Counted from the first letter of the stretch, positions 32,947 to 44,031 are shown. The stretch is 64,000 nt of DNA from Dickeya undicola (GCF_000784735.1 NZ_JSYG01000034.1:62001-126000), one strand, 5' to 3'. The notes: generated from the letters alone by a model not told the origin. Program-made: numbers and translations.

Positions 32947-32975
32947 CCCTGACGACATGCCGTTTGTCGTCAGGG
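32947..32975 (+). other. 10-bp stem-loop between zapG and degQ
   Basis: CCCTGACGAC and GTCGTCAGGG form a perfect stem with a 9-base loop, 34 bases past the zapG stop. No T run follows, so it is not a classical terminator; it may mark the 3' end of the zapG transcript. Confidence 0.45.
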
Positions 32976-33145
32976 ACGCCCGTTGTCGACCATTCTCATC
33001 GTCTCCCGCATCAGCGGCCGTTACATTCTACTGACGAAATATCAGTGAACTTTACACTCTGCCCTGGGTCTGAGTCTTCACCGCAAGTTTGAGTTTATAT
33101 ATCATCGTTTTATTCATAGGCAGGTCGTGAGAGAGTTAACAATCA

Positions 33146-34516
33146 ATGAAAAAAACATCGTTGTTATATAGCGCACTGGCACTCGGTATTGGACTGTCGT
33201 TGTCTTCGCTGCCCCCGGCCAATGCCGCGTTACCTGCGGTTGTAGAAGGTCAGGCTTTGCCCAGCCTGGCACCGATGCTGGAAAAAGTGCTGCCCGCTGT
33301 AGTGAGTGTTCACGTGGAAGGAACGCAGGTACAGCGCCAGCGTATCCCGGAAGAATTCAAATTTTTCTTCGGTCCCAACACGCCCTCTGAGAAACAGAAC
33401 TCTCGCCCGTTTGAGGGGTTGGGTTCCGGCGTCATTATCAATGCTGAAAAAGGCTACGTGCTGACCAACAACCACGTCGTCAACAACGCCGATAAAATTC
33501 AGGTGCAGTTGAATGACGGCCGTGAATACGACGCCAAGCTGATCGGCCGCGATGAACAAACGGATATCGCGCTGTTGCAATTGAATGACGCTAAAAACCT
33601 CACCGAAATCAAAATGGCCGACTCCGATCAGCTACGTGTCGGTGACTTCGCCGTTGCTGTCGGCAACCCGTTCGGGCTTGGTCAGACCGCGACGTCTGGC
33701 ATCATTTCTGCGCTGGGCCGCAGCGGCCTGAACCTGGAAGGGCTGGAAAACTTTATCCAGACCGATGCCTCCATCAACCGTGGTAATTCCGGTGGTGCGC
33801 TGGTTAACCTGCGCGGTGAGCTTATCGGCATCAACACCGCGATTCTGGCACCGAGTGGCGGCAACGTCGGCATCGGCTTCGCTATTCCAAGCAACATGGC
33901 GCAGAATCTGGCACAGCAATTAGTGGAGTTCGGCGAAGTAAAACGCGGCCTGTTGGGTATCAAGGGCAGCGAGATGACCTCTGAAATCGCCAAAGCGTTC
34001 AAGGTGGATGCGCAGCGAGGAGCCTTCGTCAGCGAGGTCATTCCTAAGTCGGCTGCCGCGAAGGCGGGTATCAAAGCAGGCGATGTGTTGGTATCGCTGG
34101 ATGGTAAGCCCATCAGCAGTTTTGCTGAATTGCGTGCCAAGATCGGTACTACCGCACCGGGTAAAACAGTTCGTATCGGTCTGCTGCGTGACGGCAAGCA
34201 GCAGGAAGTCTCCGTTGTTCTGGACAACAGTGCTAATGTCACGACCAATGCCGACACCCTGTCTCCGGCCTTGCAAGGTGCCACCCTCAACAATGGTCAG
34301 TTGAAGGACGGCAGCAAAGGTGTAGCGATCGACAATGTGGCTAAAGACAGCGCCGCTGCCAAGGTTGGCCTGCAAAAAGGCGACATTATTGTCGGTGTGA
34401 ACCGCGAACGCGTGGAAAACATCACCCAATTGCGCAAAATTCTGGAAGCCAAACCTACGGTTCTGGCCCTGAATATTGTCCGCGGTGATGAGAGCATCTA
34501 TCTATTGCTGCGTTAA
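33146..34516 (+). CDS. degQ: Periplasmic serine endoprotease DegQ
   Basis: DegQ is an HtrA-family protease/chaperone that degrades misfolded envelope proteins. The 456-residue product has a signal peptide cut after ANA (27), a trypsin-like domain with His110 (TNNHVV), Asp140 (TDIALL) and Ser215 (GNSGGAL), and two PDZ domains (about 260-350 and 365-450). The LA loop is short and lacks the longer insertion of DegP, which supports DegQ. degS follows after a terminator, the conserved order. Confidence 0.95.
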   Translation: MKKTSLLYSALALGIGLSLSSLPPANAALPAVVEGQALPSLAPMLEKVLPAVVSVHVEGTQVQRQRIPEEFKFFFGPNTPSEKQNSRPFEGLGSGVIINAEKGYVLTNNHVVNNADKIQVQLNDGREYDAKLIGRDEQTDIALLQLNDAKNLTEIKMADSDQLRVGDFAVAVGNPFGLGQTATSGIISALGRSGLNLEGLENFIQTDASINRGNSGGALVNLRGELIGINTAILAPSGGNVGIGFAIPSNMAQNLAQQLVEFGEVKRGLLGIKGSEMTSEIAKAFKVDAQRGAFVSEVIPKSAAAKAGIKAGDVLVSLDGKPISSFAELRAKIGTTAPGKTVRIGLLRDGKQQEVSVVLDNSANVTTNADTLSPALQGATLNNGQLKDGSKGVAIDNVAKDSAAAKVGLQKGDIIVGVNRERVENITQLRKILEAKPTVLALNIVRGDESIYLLLR

Positions 34517-34526
34517 GCCATGAAAA

Positions 34527-34555
34527 AATGGACGCCGCGCAATGCGGTGTCCATT
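34527..34555 (+). terminator. Terminator between degQ and degS
   Basis: AATGGACGCCGC and GCGGTGTCCATT pair with one G-T position around a 5-base loop, followed by CTTCTCT. It suggests degS has its own promoter or is read through. Confidence 0.6.
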
Positions 34556-34603
34556 CTTCTCTGATATTCTGCATCCAACCTTCTTTATGCACCCCAAACG
34601 CTC

Positions 34604-35665
34604 ATGTTAACCAAACTGTTACGTTCGGCGCTGTTCGGTGTCATCGTGGCCGGTATCCTGCTGCTGGCAATCCCGACATTGCGTTCCAACCAAGGATTGT
34701 TCAAATCCGGCGACGGCGACAGCCAGGAAACCCCAGTCAGTTATTATCAGGGGGTACGCCGTGCCGCACCAGCCGTGGTGAACGTATACAATCAGGCCAA
34801 TGATCCTAGCACCCAAAACGAGTTGAATATCCGCACGTTAGGCTCTGGCGTGATCATGAATAGCAAAGGGTACATCCTGACCAACAAGCATGTGATCAGC
34901 AATGCTGAACAAATTGTGGTCACGTTACAGGATGGCCGTATCTTTGAAGCACTGTTGGTCGGCTCAGACAGTCTGACTGACCTGGCAGTACTGAAAATCG
35001 AAGGTGCCAATCTGCCGGAAATCCCCATCAACCCGAAACGAGTGTCCCATGTCGGTGATGTCGTGATGGCTATCGGTAACCCCTACAACCTCGGCCAGAC
35101 GGTAACTCAGGGGATTGTCAGCGCGACCGGCCGGGTGGGCCTGAGCTCTTCGGGTCGGCAGAATTTTCTGCAAACCGACGCCTCCATCAACCGGGGCAAC
35201 TCTGGCGGTGCGTTGGTTAACTCGCTTGGTGAGCTGGTCGGCATCAATACGCTATCGTTTGATAAAAGTAATGATGGCGGTACACCGGAAGGTATCGGTT
35301 TTGCCATACCTACCGCACTGGCGACCAAAATCATGAACAAGCTGATCCGCGATGGGCGAGTGATTCGTGGTTATATCGGGATTAGTGGCGCGCAGCGCGA
35401 ACGACTGGGTAATCAGGTCACTGGTCTGGAGCGGCTACAAGGTATCATCGTCAATAAGGTTGATTCCGGTGGCCCGGCGGATAAGGCGGGTATTAAAGTA
35501 GGTGATCTATTGCTGGAGGTTAACAACAAACCAGCGCGTTCAGTGATAGAAACGATGGATCAGGTGGCGGAAATTCGCCCCGGTTCAGTCATACCGGTGG
35601 TCATTTTACGTGATAATCAGGAAATAAAGCTCGATATGACCATCCAGGAATTCCCCAGCGACTAA
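34604..35665 (+). CDS. degS: Site-1 protease DegS (sigma-E pathway)
   Basis: DegS is the inner-membrane protease that senses unfolded outer-membrane proteins and makes the first cut in RseA, releasing sigma-E. The 353-residue protein has an N-terminal anchor (about 8-27), the catalytic triad His96 (TNKHVI), Asp126 (LTDLAV) and Ser200 (RGNSGGAL), and one PDZ domain (about 255-345). The length is close to the 355 of E. coli. SspB, whose E. coli homologue helps deliver the RseA fragment to ClpXP, is encoded 6 kb away. Confidence 0.96.
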   Translation: MLTKLLRSALFGVIVAGILLLAIPTLRSNQGLFKSGDGDSQETPVSYYQGVRRAAPAVVNVYNQANDPSTQNELNIRTLGSGVIMNSKGYILTNKHVISNAEQIVVTLQDGRIFEALLVGSDSLTDLAVLKIEGANLPEIPINPKRVSHVGDVVMAIGNPYNLGQTVTQGIVSATGRVGLSSSGRQNFLQTDASINRGNSGGALVNSLGELVGINTLSFDKSNDGGTPEGIGFAIPTALATKIMNKLIRDGRVIRGYIGISGAQRERLGNQVTGLERLQGIIVNKVDSGGPADKAGIKVGDLLLEVNNKPARSVIETMDQVAEIRPGSVIPVVILRDNQEIKLDMTIQEFPSD

Positions 35666-35686
35666 GAACCTATCCCCATAGGAAAT

Positions 35687-35714
35687 TGCCGGGTGACGAA
35701 CAGGCCACCCGGCA
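35687..35714. terminator. Hairpin between convergent degS and murA
   Basis: TGCCGGGTG and CACCCGGCA form a 9-bp stem with a 10-base loop. T runs are weak on both strands, so it is a probable but not strong bidirectional terminator. Confidence 0.6.
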
Positions 35715-35721
35715 TGAGCGA

Positions 35722-36996
<1,275 letters not shown>

Positions 36997-37037
36997 TCAA
37001 TGTTCAGACTCAATAGCACGGCCGGGCGGCCGCTGAA

Positions 37038-37292
37038 TTACAGACCGCTCAGTTTGCGGTCGCGCTGCCATTCTTCAGGGGTATAAGCCTTGATCGACAA
37101 CGCATGAATGCGATTATCCGCGATATATTCCATCAGTGGCGCGTAGACCGCCTGCTGCTGTTTTACGCGGCTCATACCCTTGAACAACTCGCCTATCACA
37201 ATGACCTGGAAGTGGCTGCCGTCACCGGAAACATGCACTTCCTGCAGCGCCAGCGCGCCCATCAGCACGTCTTTAATTTCGTTGTTTTCCAT
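37038..37292 (-). CDS. ibaG: BolA family protein IbaG
   Basis: This 84-residue protein is nearly identical in layout to E. coli IbaG (YrbA), an acid-stress BolA-like protein that binds iron-sulfur clusters together with monothiol glutaredoxin. The BolA fold is visible in [19 protein letters not shown] and the conserved His in [16 protein letters not shown]. It precedes murA in the same direction. Confidence 0.95.
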   Translation of the reverse strand: MENNEIKDVLMGALALQEVHVSGDGSHFQVIVIGELFKGMSRVKQQQAVYAPLMEYIADNRIHALSIKAYTPEEWQRDRKLSGL

Positions 37293-37359
37293 TGCTCTCG
37301 ATTCTACGTCAGGGGGATGATAAACAGGGTGGTATCTTAGATGAATCTGTCGCTATCTT

Positions 37360-37399
37360 AAACAAAAGAAATCCCCCTACGCGCACGCAGCAAGGGGGG
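37360..37399 (-). terminator. Terminator at the end of the mla operon
   Basis: On the minus strand, CCCCCT pairs with AGGGGG around a 14-base loop, followed by ATTTCTTTTGTTT. It lies about 25 bases beyond the mlaB stop and ahead of ibaG. Confidence 0.65.
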
Positions 37400-37423
37400 T
37401 TAACGTTACGTGGAATGCAAGGT

Positions 37424-37726
37424 TCAGTCGGCTGACCGGACAGGAATGATTTCACTCAGGTTATATAACTGAATCAGGGTGCGAAGCCGATCGCTGGCGC
37501 CGATAATCGCCAGCGTTTTCCCCTGCTGCTCTTGCTGATGATAAAAATGCACCAGCAGGGCAAGTCCGGAAGAATCCACCCTCGCCACCTGACCAACATC
37601 CAGCACATTGCTATTGCTCAGCAGTGCGTCGCGCTGCCGCCACAGCGGCAACAGCGTATTCCGGTCAAGATCGCCTTCCAGGCGCAGGGTGCCGTCCTCC
37701 TGTCGCCAGCGCAGCGCATCAGCCAT
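37424..37726 (-). CDS. mlaB: STAS-domain protein MlaB of the Mla phospholipid transporter
   Basis: MlaB is the small cytoplasmic STAS subunit that stabilises and activates the MlaF ATPase. The 100-residue protein shows the STAS core [20 protein letters not shown], with the conserved DSSG-L pattern. Its start overlaps the mlaC stop by eight bases, so it is the last gene of the mlaFEDCB operon. Confidence 0.94.
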   Translation of the reverse strand: MADALRWRQEDGTLRLEGDLDRNTLLPLWRQRDALLSNSNVLDVGQVARVDSSGLALLVHFYHQQEQQGKTLAIIGASDRLRTLIQLYNLSEIIPVRSAD

Positions 37727-38351
37727 TTTTCTGACCCAGCGAAATCGGCTGCTGTGCCGCAGCCTGCAACTGTTTAGTCAGGCCATCGACCCCATTCTGA
37801 CGCAGCGTAGACGCCCATTCGTTCTGCTTGGTGGTAATCATGCTCACCCCTTCGGCGATCATGTCATACGCTTGCCAGTAACCGGTTTTGGTGTTCTTGC
37901 GCCACTGGAAATCCAGACGGATTGGCGGGCGGCCGCCATTGTCGATAATGGTGACGCGAATGGAAACAATCTCGGCGTTGCCCACCGGCTGCTCCGGCGC
38001 AATTTCGTAGGTCTGACCATGGTAAGACGCCAGCGCCTGACCATATGCCTGTTCCAGATAAGCCTCAAACGCTTTGAAATAGGCTTCGCGCTGCTCCGGT
38101 GTGGCGTTTTTGTAATACTGGCCCAGCACCAATGCGCCAGCGTATTTCACCTGCACATACGGCAGCAGTTCTTCACGCACCACGGTACGCAGATAGTTGG
38201 GATCCTGCTTAATGCGTGGCTGTTCATTCTTGAGACGGTCGAAGGTTTTCTGCGCCGCATCGCGCATCAGGCTGTAAGGGTTAGTCTGGTCAGCAGCGCT
38301 GACGAACGGGGCTATCACCAACAGAGCCACCATCAATAAACGTTTCAACAT
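37719..38351 (-). CDS. mlaC: Periplasmic phospholipid-binding protein MlaC
   Basis: MlaC shuttles phospholipids between the outer-membrane MlaA-porin complex and the inner-membrane MlaFEDB complex. The 210-residue protein has a signal peptide cut after VSA (about residue 19) and the conserved stretches [19 protein letters not shown] and [22 protein letters not shown] precedes the ATG at 38351; the open frame to 38366 was not used. Confidence 0.96.
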   Translation of the reverse strand: MLKRLLMVALLVIAPFVSAADQTNPYSLMRDAAQKTFDRLKNEQPRIKQDPNYLRTVVREELLPYVQVKYAGALVLGQYYKNATPEQREAYFKAFEAYLEQAYGQALASYHGQTYEIAPEQPVGNAEIVSIRVTIIDNGGRPPIRLDFQWRKNTKTGYWQAYDMIAEGVSMITTKQNEWASTLRQNGVDGLTKQLQAAAQQPISLGQKNG

Positions 38352-38362
38352 GCTGTGTCCTC

Positions 38363-38992
38363 TCAAGGCTGTTGGGCTGGTTTTGCGCCAGATTCAGGGG
38401 TTGTCGCCTCGCCACGTTTCTCCGCCGGTTTAGTTGGTGCCGGTTGAGCATGGCTCTGATTCGCACTATTTGGGGTAACCGTGTCCTGACTGGTATTATT
38501 CTGGCTGGCATTGTCAGTATTGTTGCCACCGCTCTTATATAGGAATTGACCGATAAGGTCTTCCAAAACCATAGCCGACTTGGTGTCCTGAACAGTGCCG
38601 CCGTCTTTGAGAATCGACGTGCCCATGTCCTCGTCTTCAAAACCCATGTTCAGCGCCAGATACTGTTCGCCCAGCAGGCCGGAAGTACGAACCGCCAGCG
38701 AACTGGTATCCGGAATGTGGTCGTAACGCTTATCGATATCCATTGTTACCCGCGGCAGATACGTTTTGGTATCCAGCGAGATATCCGCCACACGGCCAAT
38801 CACCACCCCACCGACTTTCACTGGAGAGCGCGCTTTGAGGCCGCCGATATTGTCGAAGGTCGCGTACAAACGGTAGGTCTGTTGCTGCCCCAACGATTTC
38901 AGGTCAGCGACTTTCAGACATAAAAAGACTATGGCGCACAGCGCAATCAGCATGAATACGCCAACCCAAATTTCATGTTTCTTTGTTTGCAT
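38363..38992 (-). CDS. mlaD: MCE-domain protein MlaD
   Basis: MlaD forms the membrane-anchored hexameric MCE ring through which lipids pass. The 209-residue protein has one N-terminal membrane helix (about 8-28) and an MCE domain (about 38-120) with [20 protein letters not shown] and [12 protein letters not shown]. The C-terminal tail, from about 155, is low-complexity (Asn, Gln, Thr, Ala, Pro) and makes it about 26 residues longer than E. coli MlaD. Start 38992 matches the conserved MQTKK. Confidence 0.95.
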   Translation of the reverse strand: MQTKKHEIWVGVFMLIALCAIVFLCLKVADLKSLGQQQTYRLYATFDNIGGLKARSPVKVGGVVIGRVADISLDTKTYLPRVTMDIDKRYDHIPDTSSLAVRTSGLLGEQYLALNMGFEDEDMGTSILKDGGTVQDTKSAMVLEDLIGQFLYKSGGNNTDNASQNNTSQDTVTPNSANQSHAQPAPTKPAEKRGEATTPESGAKPAQQP

Positions 38993-38996
38993 CGAC

Positions 38997-39779
38997 TTAT
39001 TTCCCAAACATCAGTGCTGTCAGCACAAAATCCAATCCCAGTACCGCCAGCGACGAATGCACCACGGTGCGGGTCGTCGCGCGGCTGATGCCTTCTGACG
39101 TCGGAATCGCGTCATAACCGTTGAACAGCGCAATCCAGGTCACGGTAATGGCAAACACCAGGCTCTTGAGAACGCAGTTAAGCAAGTCTTTCTGCCACTC
39201 CACTGCGTTTTGCATCGCCGACCAGAAAAAGCCGTTGTCGATGCCTTTCCAGTCCACACCGACCAGCGCACCACCCCAGATGCCGACAGCGACAAAAATC
39301 ACCGTCAGCAGCGGCATGGTGATTACCCCGGCCCAGAATCGTGGTGCTACCACGCGACGCAACGGGTCCACCGCCATCATCTCCATACTGGATAACTGCT
39401 CGGTGGCCTTCATCAGCCCGATTTCCGCCGTCAGTGCGGAACCGGCGCGTCCGGCGAACAACAACGCGGTCACCACCGGCCCCAGTTCGCGCAGCAACGA
39501 CAGCGCCACCATCATGCCCAGACTGGCTTCGGCGCTGTAGGTAGTCAGGACCAGATACCCCTGCAACCCCAGCACCATACCGATGAATACCCCAGACACC
39601 ATGATGATCAGCAGCGACTGCACGCCGACGCTATACAGCTGTTTGCGCAGCAACGGCCACTGTTTGACCGGCTCCGGCTTTCCGACCAGCGCATTGAACA
39701 GCATCAGCCCGGCTCGCCCGAAAGCAGCGCAGACTTGAATGCCAACACGTCCCAGCGACGCTAATGCCTGTATTAGCAT
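38997..39779 (-). CDS. mlaE: Mla transporter permease MlaE
   Basis: MlaE is the inner-membrane permease core of the MlaFEDB complex. The 260-residue protein matches the MlaE/TtgB-type permease family, with several hydrophobic helices, the coupling region [20 protein letters not shown] and the signature [20 protein letters not shown]. It starts three bases after the mlaF stop and ends four bases before mlaD. Confidence 0.96.
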   Translation of the reverse strand: MLIQALASLGRVGIQVCAAFGRAGLMLFNALVGKPEPVKQWPLLRKQLYSVGVQSLLIIMVSGVFIGMVLGLQGYLVLTTYSAEASLGMMVALSLLRELGPVVTALLFAGRAGSALTAEIGLMKATEQLSSMEMMAVDPLRRVVAPRFWAGVITMPLLTVIFVAVGIWGGALVGVDWKGIDNGFFWSAMQNAVEWQKDLLNCVLKSLVFAITVTWIALFNGYDAIPTSEGISRATTRTVVHSSLAVLGLDFVLTALMFGK

Positions 39780-39782
39780 GAA

Positions 39783-40592
39783 TTACTCACTCCCCAAGCC
39801 TAACAGCCCACGCTGATAATCACCCGCCGGATAGCGGAATGGCACCGGGCCATCAGCAATGCCATCCAGAAACTGCCTCACACGAGGATCGTTATTCTGC
39901 TGCAATTCAGTCGGCGAGCCTTCCGCCACCACATGCTGGTCGGCGATGATATAGGCATAATCGGCGATACTCAGCACTTCCGGCACATCATGGGACACCA
40001 CGATGCAGGTTACGCCAAGCGCATGATTCAACTCATCGATCAGCTTCACCAGCACCCCCATGGTGATCGGGTCCTGGCCGACAAACGGCTCATCAAACAT
40101 GATCAACTGCGGGTCGAGCGCAATAGCGCGCGCCAGCGCCGCACGCCGCGCCATTCCCCCGGACAGCTCCGACGGCATCAGCTCCGCCGCACCGCGCAGC
40201 CCAACCGCTTCCAGCTTCATCATCACGGTGCTATATAGCAGCGGCTCAGGCAGTTGCGAATGCTCGCGCAGCGGCCAGGCAACATTGTCGAACACGTTCA
40301 GATCGGTAAACAACGCACCGGACTGAAACAACATGCTCATCTTCTTACGAGTCTCATACAGGCGGGAACGGGAAAGGCTCGGAATATTTTCCCCGTCAAA
40401 CCAGATGTCACCGCTGTCCGGTTGCAGTTGTCCACCAATTAGCCGTAGCAGCGTGGTCTTACCGATGCCCGACGGCCCCATGATGGCCGTGATCTTTTGT
40501 TTTGGCACGTTCAGCGAGACATCCGAAAAAATCGGCCTGTTGCCCCGCCGGAAACTGAGCCCGCGAATTTCTACCAGATTTTCGTGGTTCAT
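39783..40592 (-). CDS. mlaF: Mla transporter ATP-binding protein MlaF
   Basis: MlaF is the ATPase that powers lipid movement by the Mla system. The 269-residue product has Walker A GPSGIGKTT, the Q-loop FQSGALF, the ABC signature LSGGMARRAALARA, Walker B LIMFDEPF and the H-loop VSHDV. The start at 40592 gives the E. coli length and follows GAGG; the upstream open frame to 40661 lacks conservation. It heads the operon, divergent from yrbG. Confidence 0.96.
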   Translation of the reverse strand: MNHENLVEIRGLSFRRGNRPIFSDVSLNVPKQKITAIMGPSGIGKTTLLRLIGGQLQPDSGDIWFDGENIPSLSRSRLYETRKKMSMLFQSGALFTDLNVFDNVAWPLREHSQLPEPLLYSTVMMKLEAVGLRGAAELMPSELSGGMARRAALARAIALDPQLIMFDEPFVGQDPITMGVLVKLIDELNHALGVTCIVVSHDVPEVLSIADYAYIIADQHVVAEGSPTELQQNNDPRVRQFLDGIADGPVPFRYPAGDYQRGLLGLGSE

Positions 40593-40870
40593 GGTTTCTT
40601 TCCTCAACGGCTGCCGATAGCAGCCGCCCGTTTTCACATTTTTGCGGCCCAACCCCGACAACCGTCTTCTGGGGTGTTACGCTGGCTCTTCACTGTTACA
40701 GAATCAGGGCACCGGTTCGTGACCAAAATTGCCATTGGTTTTACTTTTTCGCCCTGCGCAGTCAGAATTAGCGCTAACGAGGAAAAATGGCGGTTTTGCT
40801 TATTATTCGTCCAGAAATACTGGTTTGTTCGCCAATAAACCGGTGATTATACCTGAATAAAGGACGCTGC

Positions 40871-41833
40871 ATGCTTTTTGCGACAGTACTGTTAATTGTT
40901 GGTTTAGTATTACTGGTTTATGGTGCAGACCGCCTGGTGTATGGCGCAGCCGTACTGGCCCGCACATTCGGCGTACCGCCGATGATTATCGGCATGACGA
41001 TTGTCGGAATGGGCACCTCGTTGCCCGAACTGATGGTATCGGTGACCGCAGCACTCAATCATCAGACCGACATGGCGGTCGGCAATGTTCTGGGGTCGAA
41101 CATCGCCAATATTCTGTTAATCCTCGGCAGCGCCGTCCTGATTCGCCCACTGACCGTTCATTCCACACTGCTGCGTCAGGAACTGCCACCCATGCTGGTG
41201 GTGACACTCTTGTGCGGGGTCCTGCTGCACGACAGTTTCCTGAGCCGCCTGGACGGCGTGATTCTGTTACTGGCCGCCGGTGGCTGTATCGCACTGATGC
41301 TACGTATGGCGCACGCCGCCCAGAACCGCGGCGACGACAGCCTGACCCGTGAGCAGATGGCTGAGCTACCCAGAGAGAACAACCAGACCGTGGCGCTGTT
41401 ATGGCTGCTGATCGGCCTGATTATTCTGCCGATGTCGGCACGGATTGTGATCGATAACGCCACGGTCATCGCCAATTACTTTAATATCAGCGAATTGACC
41501 ATCGGGCTGACGGTGCTGGCCGTCGGCACCAGTCTGCCGGAATTGGCGACCGCGATCGTTGGTACGTTGAAAAAAGAAGACGACATCGCGCTCGGCAACC
41601 TGATTGGTTCCAATATCTTTAATATCGTGATAGTGCTGGGCGTGCCCGCCCTGTTATCCCCCGGTGCGGTAAACCCGCTCGCGTTTACGCGCGATTACTG
41701 GGTGATGCTGGGGGTTAGCGCGCTCCTGACGGTTCTCTGTCTCCGCCAGAAACGGCGCATCGGTCAGGGCGCGGGCGCATTGCTGTTGTGTGCGTTCATC
41801 GCGTACCTTTCGGTGCTGTTCTTGTTCTCATAG
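40871..41833 (+). CDS. yrbG: Calcium/sodium antiporter family protein YrbG
   Basis: The 320-residue membrane protein has the two inverted alpha-repeats of the CaCA exchanger family: GMGTSLPELMVSVTAAL with GNVLGSNIANILLILG, and VGTSLPELATAIVGTL with GNLIGSNIFNIVIVLG. About ten membrane segments are visible. The E. coli homologue is 325 residues, and its transported ion is not firmly established. It leads the plus-strand string to kdsD, kdsC and the lpt genes, as in E. coli. Confidence 0.93.
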   Translation: MLFATVLLIVGLVLLVYGADRLVYGAAVLARTFGVPPMIIGMTIVGMGTSLPELMVSVTAALNHQTDMAVGNVLGSNIANILLILGSAVLIRPLTVHSTLLRQELPPMLVVTLLCGVLLHDSFLSRLDGVILLLAAGGCIALMLRMAHAAQNRGDDSLTREQMAELPRENNQTVALLWLLIGLIILPMSARIVIDNATVIANYFNISELTIGLTVLAVGTSLPELATAIVGTLKKEDDIALGNLIGSNIFNIVIVLGVPALLSPGAVNPLAFTRDYWVMLGVSALLTVLCLRQKRRIGQGAGALLLCAFIAYLSVLFLFS

Positions 41834-41863
41834 CCAGCGTATTGGCAACGCAGGATGTTTTAC

Positions 41864-42850
41864 ATGTCACATTTCGAGCTACAACCTGGTTTCGATTTCC
41901 AAACCGCCGGTCGGCAGGTCCTGACCATCGAACGCGACAGCCTCGCGCAGTTGGATCAATACATTGACGACAATTTTTCGCGCGCCTGCGAGAAAATGTT
42001 TTACTGCCACGGCAAGGTAGTGGTGATGGGCATGGGTAAGTCGGGGCATATCGGCTGCAAGATGGCTGCCACCTTCGCCAGCACCGGTACACCGGCTTTT
42101 TTCGTCCACCCCGGCGAAGCCAGTCACGGCGATTTAGGGATGATTACCGCGCAAGATATCGTGATCGCCATTTCCAACTCCGGCGAGTCCCATGAAATCC
42201 TGGCGCTCATCCCGGTGTTGAAGCGCCTGCAGGTGTGCCTGATCTGCATGACCGGCAATCCGGAAAGCACTATGGCTAAAGCGGCGGACATCCATCTTTG
42301 TGTCCACGTATCGCAGGAAGCCTGCCCGCTGGGTCTGGCACCGACCTCCAGCACCACCGCCACGCTGGTGATGGGCGATGCGCTGGCCGTCGCGCTGTTG
42401 CAGGCGCGTGGCTTTACCGCTGAAGATTTCGCGTTGTCGCACCCCGGCGGCGCACTTGGCCGCAAACTGCTGTTGCGGATCAACGATATCATGCACACCG
42501 GTGACGAGATCCCCCGCGTCAGCCGCGACGCGTCGTTGCGTGATGCACTGCTGGAGATTACCCGCAAGAATCTGGGGATGACGGTGATTTGCGGCCCTGA
42601 TGATCGCATCGAAGGCATCTTTACCGACGGTGACCTGCGCCGAGTATTCGACATGAATATCAACCTGAACAGTGCTGGCATCGCCGATGTGATGACCCGA
42701 GGTGGTATCAGGGTTGCGCCGCAAACGCTGGCAGTGGATGCACTGAACCTGATGCAGTCCCGCCATATCACGTCGCTGCTGGTGGCGGAAGATGACCGCC
42801 TGTTGGGAATCGTCCACATGCACGATATGCTGCGCGCCGGCGTGGTATAA
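41864..42850 (+). CDS. kdsD: Arabinose-5-phosphate isomerase KdsD
   Basis: KdsD converts ribulose 5-phosphate to arabinose 5-phosphate, the first step toward Kdo for LPS. The 328-residue product has an N-terminal SIS domain (VVVMGMGKSGHIGCKMAATF, ISNSGESHEI) and two C-terminal CBS domains (from about 210, ending GIVHMHDMLRAGVV). The start at 41864 matches E. coli MSHxELQPGFDF and lies eight bases after AGGA; the in-frame ATG at 41855 was not chosen. Confidence 0.96.
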   Translation: MSHFELQPGFDFQTAGRQVLTIERDSLAQLDQYIDDNFSRACEKMFYCHGKVVVMGMGKSGHIGCKMAATFASTGTPAFFVHPGEASHGDLGMITAQDIVIAISNSGESHEILALIPVLKRLQVCLICMTGNPESTMAKAADIHLCVHVSQEACPLGLAPTSSTTATLVMGDALAVALLQARGFTAEDFALSHPGGALGRKLLLRINDIMHTGDEIPRVSRDASLRDALLEITRKNLGMTVICGPDDRIEGIFTDGDLRRVFDMNINLNSAGIADVMTRGGIRVAPQTLAVDALNLMQSRHITSLLVAEDDRLLGIVHMHDMLRAGVV

Positions 42851-42898
42851 ACCGGCACAGGCGTACAACGCAGAATGAAAAATCAAGGATATGTGTGA

Positions 42899-43465
42899 AT
42901 GAGTGAAACCCGGCCGCAAACCGATACCTGCTACGGGCCTGTCGATACCCAGGTCATGCAACGTGCTCGCGATATACGTCTGTTAATCTGCGATGTCGAC
43001 GGCGTACTTTCCGACGGCCTGATCTACATGGGAAATCAAGGAGAAGAACTCAAAGCCTTCAACGTACGCGACGGCTATGGTATTCGCTGCCTGCTGACGT
43101 CCGACATTGATGTAGCGATTATCACCGGCCGTTCATCTCAGTTGCTGGTTGACCGCTGCCAAACGTTGGGAATACGCCATCTTTATCAGGGGCAATCAGA
43201 TAAGCTTTTGGCCTTCCGTGAGCTGTTAGATACACTGTCGCTCACCGCCAGCCAGGTTGCCTACATCGGTGATGATCTGATCGACTGGCCGGTGATGGCC
43301 GAAGTCGGGCTGAGCGTTGCCGTAGCAGACGCCCATCCGCTGCTGCTGCCCAACGCGCACTATGTGACGCGCATTGCTGGTGGCCGTGGTGCGGTCAGAG
43401 AGATTTGCGATCTTATTCTGCTGGCTCAGGGTAAACTGGACTTCGCCAAAGGGCTGTCGATATGA
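42899..43465 (+). CDS. kdsC: 3-deoxy-D-manno-octulosonate 8-phosphate phosphatase KdsC
   Basis: KdsC removes the phosphate from Kdo 8-phosphate. The 188-residue HAD-type C0 phosphatase shows the nucleophile motif ICDVDGVLSDG, TGRSSQLL (motif II), and YIGDDLIDWPVM (motif IV). AAGGA lies nine bases before the ATG. Its stop overlaps the lptC start in an ATGA, so the two are translationally coupled. Confidence 0.96.
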   Translation: MSETRPQTDTCYGPVDTQVMQRARDIRLLICDVDGVLSDGLIYMGNQGEELKAFNVRDGYGIRCLLTSDIDVAIITGRSSQLLVDRCQTLGIRHLYQGQSDKLLAFRELLDTLSLTASQVAYIGDDLIDWPVMAEVGLSVAVADAHPLLLPNAHYVTRIAGGRGAVREICDLILLAQGKLDFAKGLSI

Positions 43466-44031
43466 GTAAAACAAAACGCTGGCTAACGCTGTTGCTGGCA
43501 TTGATTGCGTTGGTGCTGATCGGGTTAAATCTGACAAACCAGCGTACAGGAAACGGGCCAACGGAAGTGCAGAATAACGATCCGGCCTATACCATGCAGC
43601 AAAACATTACTGTGGTGTATGACCCAACCGGAAAGCTGAGTTACAAGCTGGTGGCTGAAAAAGCAGAGCACTACAACGCCGACCAGGTAAGCTGGTTCAC
43701 CCAGCCGGTGGCGACCATGTTCGATGAGAAAGCCGTCGCCACCTGGTCGGTACGGGCTGATCGCGCCAAACTGACAAAAGACCGTATGTTGTATCTGTAC
43801 GGCCATGTCGAGGTCAACAGCCTGACCAACGACTCACAGCTGGAGCGGATTAAAACGGATAATGCGCAGATAAATCTGGTTACGCAGGATGTGACGTCAG
43901 ATGACGAAGTCACCCTGTACGGTGTCAACTTTACCTCTAACGGACTGAAAATGCGTGGAAATCTGCGCAGCAAAACCGCTGAGTTGATCGATAAGGTAAA
44001 ATCCTATTATGAAATCCAACCAAAAAATTAA
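43462..44031 (+). CDS. lptC: LPS export system protein LptC
   Basis: LptC is the bitopic inner-membrane protein that receives LPS from LptBFG and passes it to LptA. The 189-residue product has one membrane segment (about 6-25) and the periplasmic OstA/LptC domain (NDPAYTMQQNITVVYDPTGK, TDNAQINLVTQDVTSDDEV). It overlaps kdsC by 4 bases and lptA by 23 bases. Confidence 0.95.
   Translation: MSKTKRWLTLLLALIALVLIGLNLTNQRTGNGPTEVQNNDPAYTMQQNITVVYDPTGKLSYKLVAEKAEHYNADQVSWFTQPVATMFDEKAVATWSVRADRAKLTKDRMLYLYGHVEVNSLTNDSQLERIKTDNAQINLVTQDVTSDDEVTLYGVNFTSNGLKMRGNLRSKTAELIDKVKSYYEIQPKN

Noticed and set aside
33146-34516. degP as the identity of the first HtrA gene
   Set aside because: Context next to degS and the short LA loop favour DegQ over DegP.
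42134-42961. 275-codon minus-strand frame opposite kdsD
   Set aside because: Antisense shadow; no recognisable domain.
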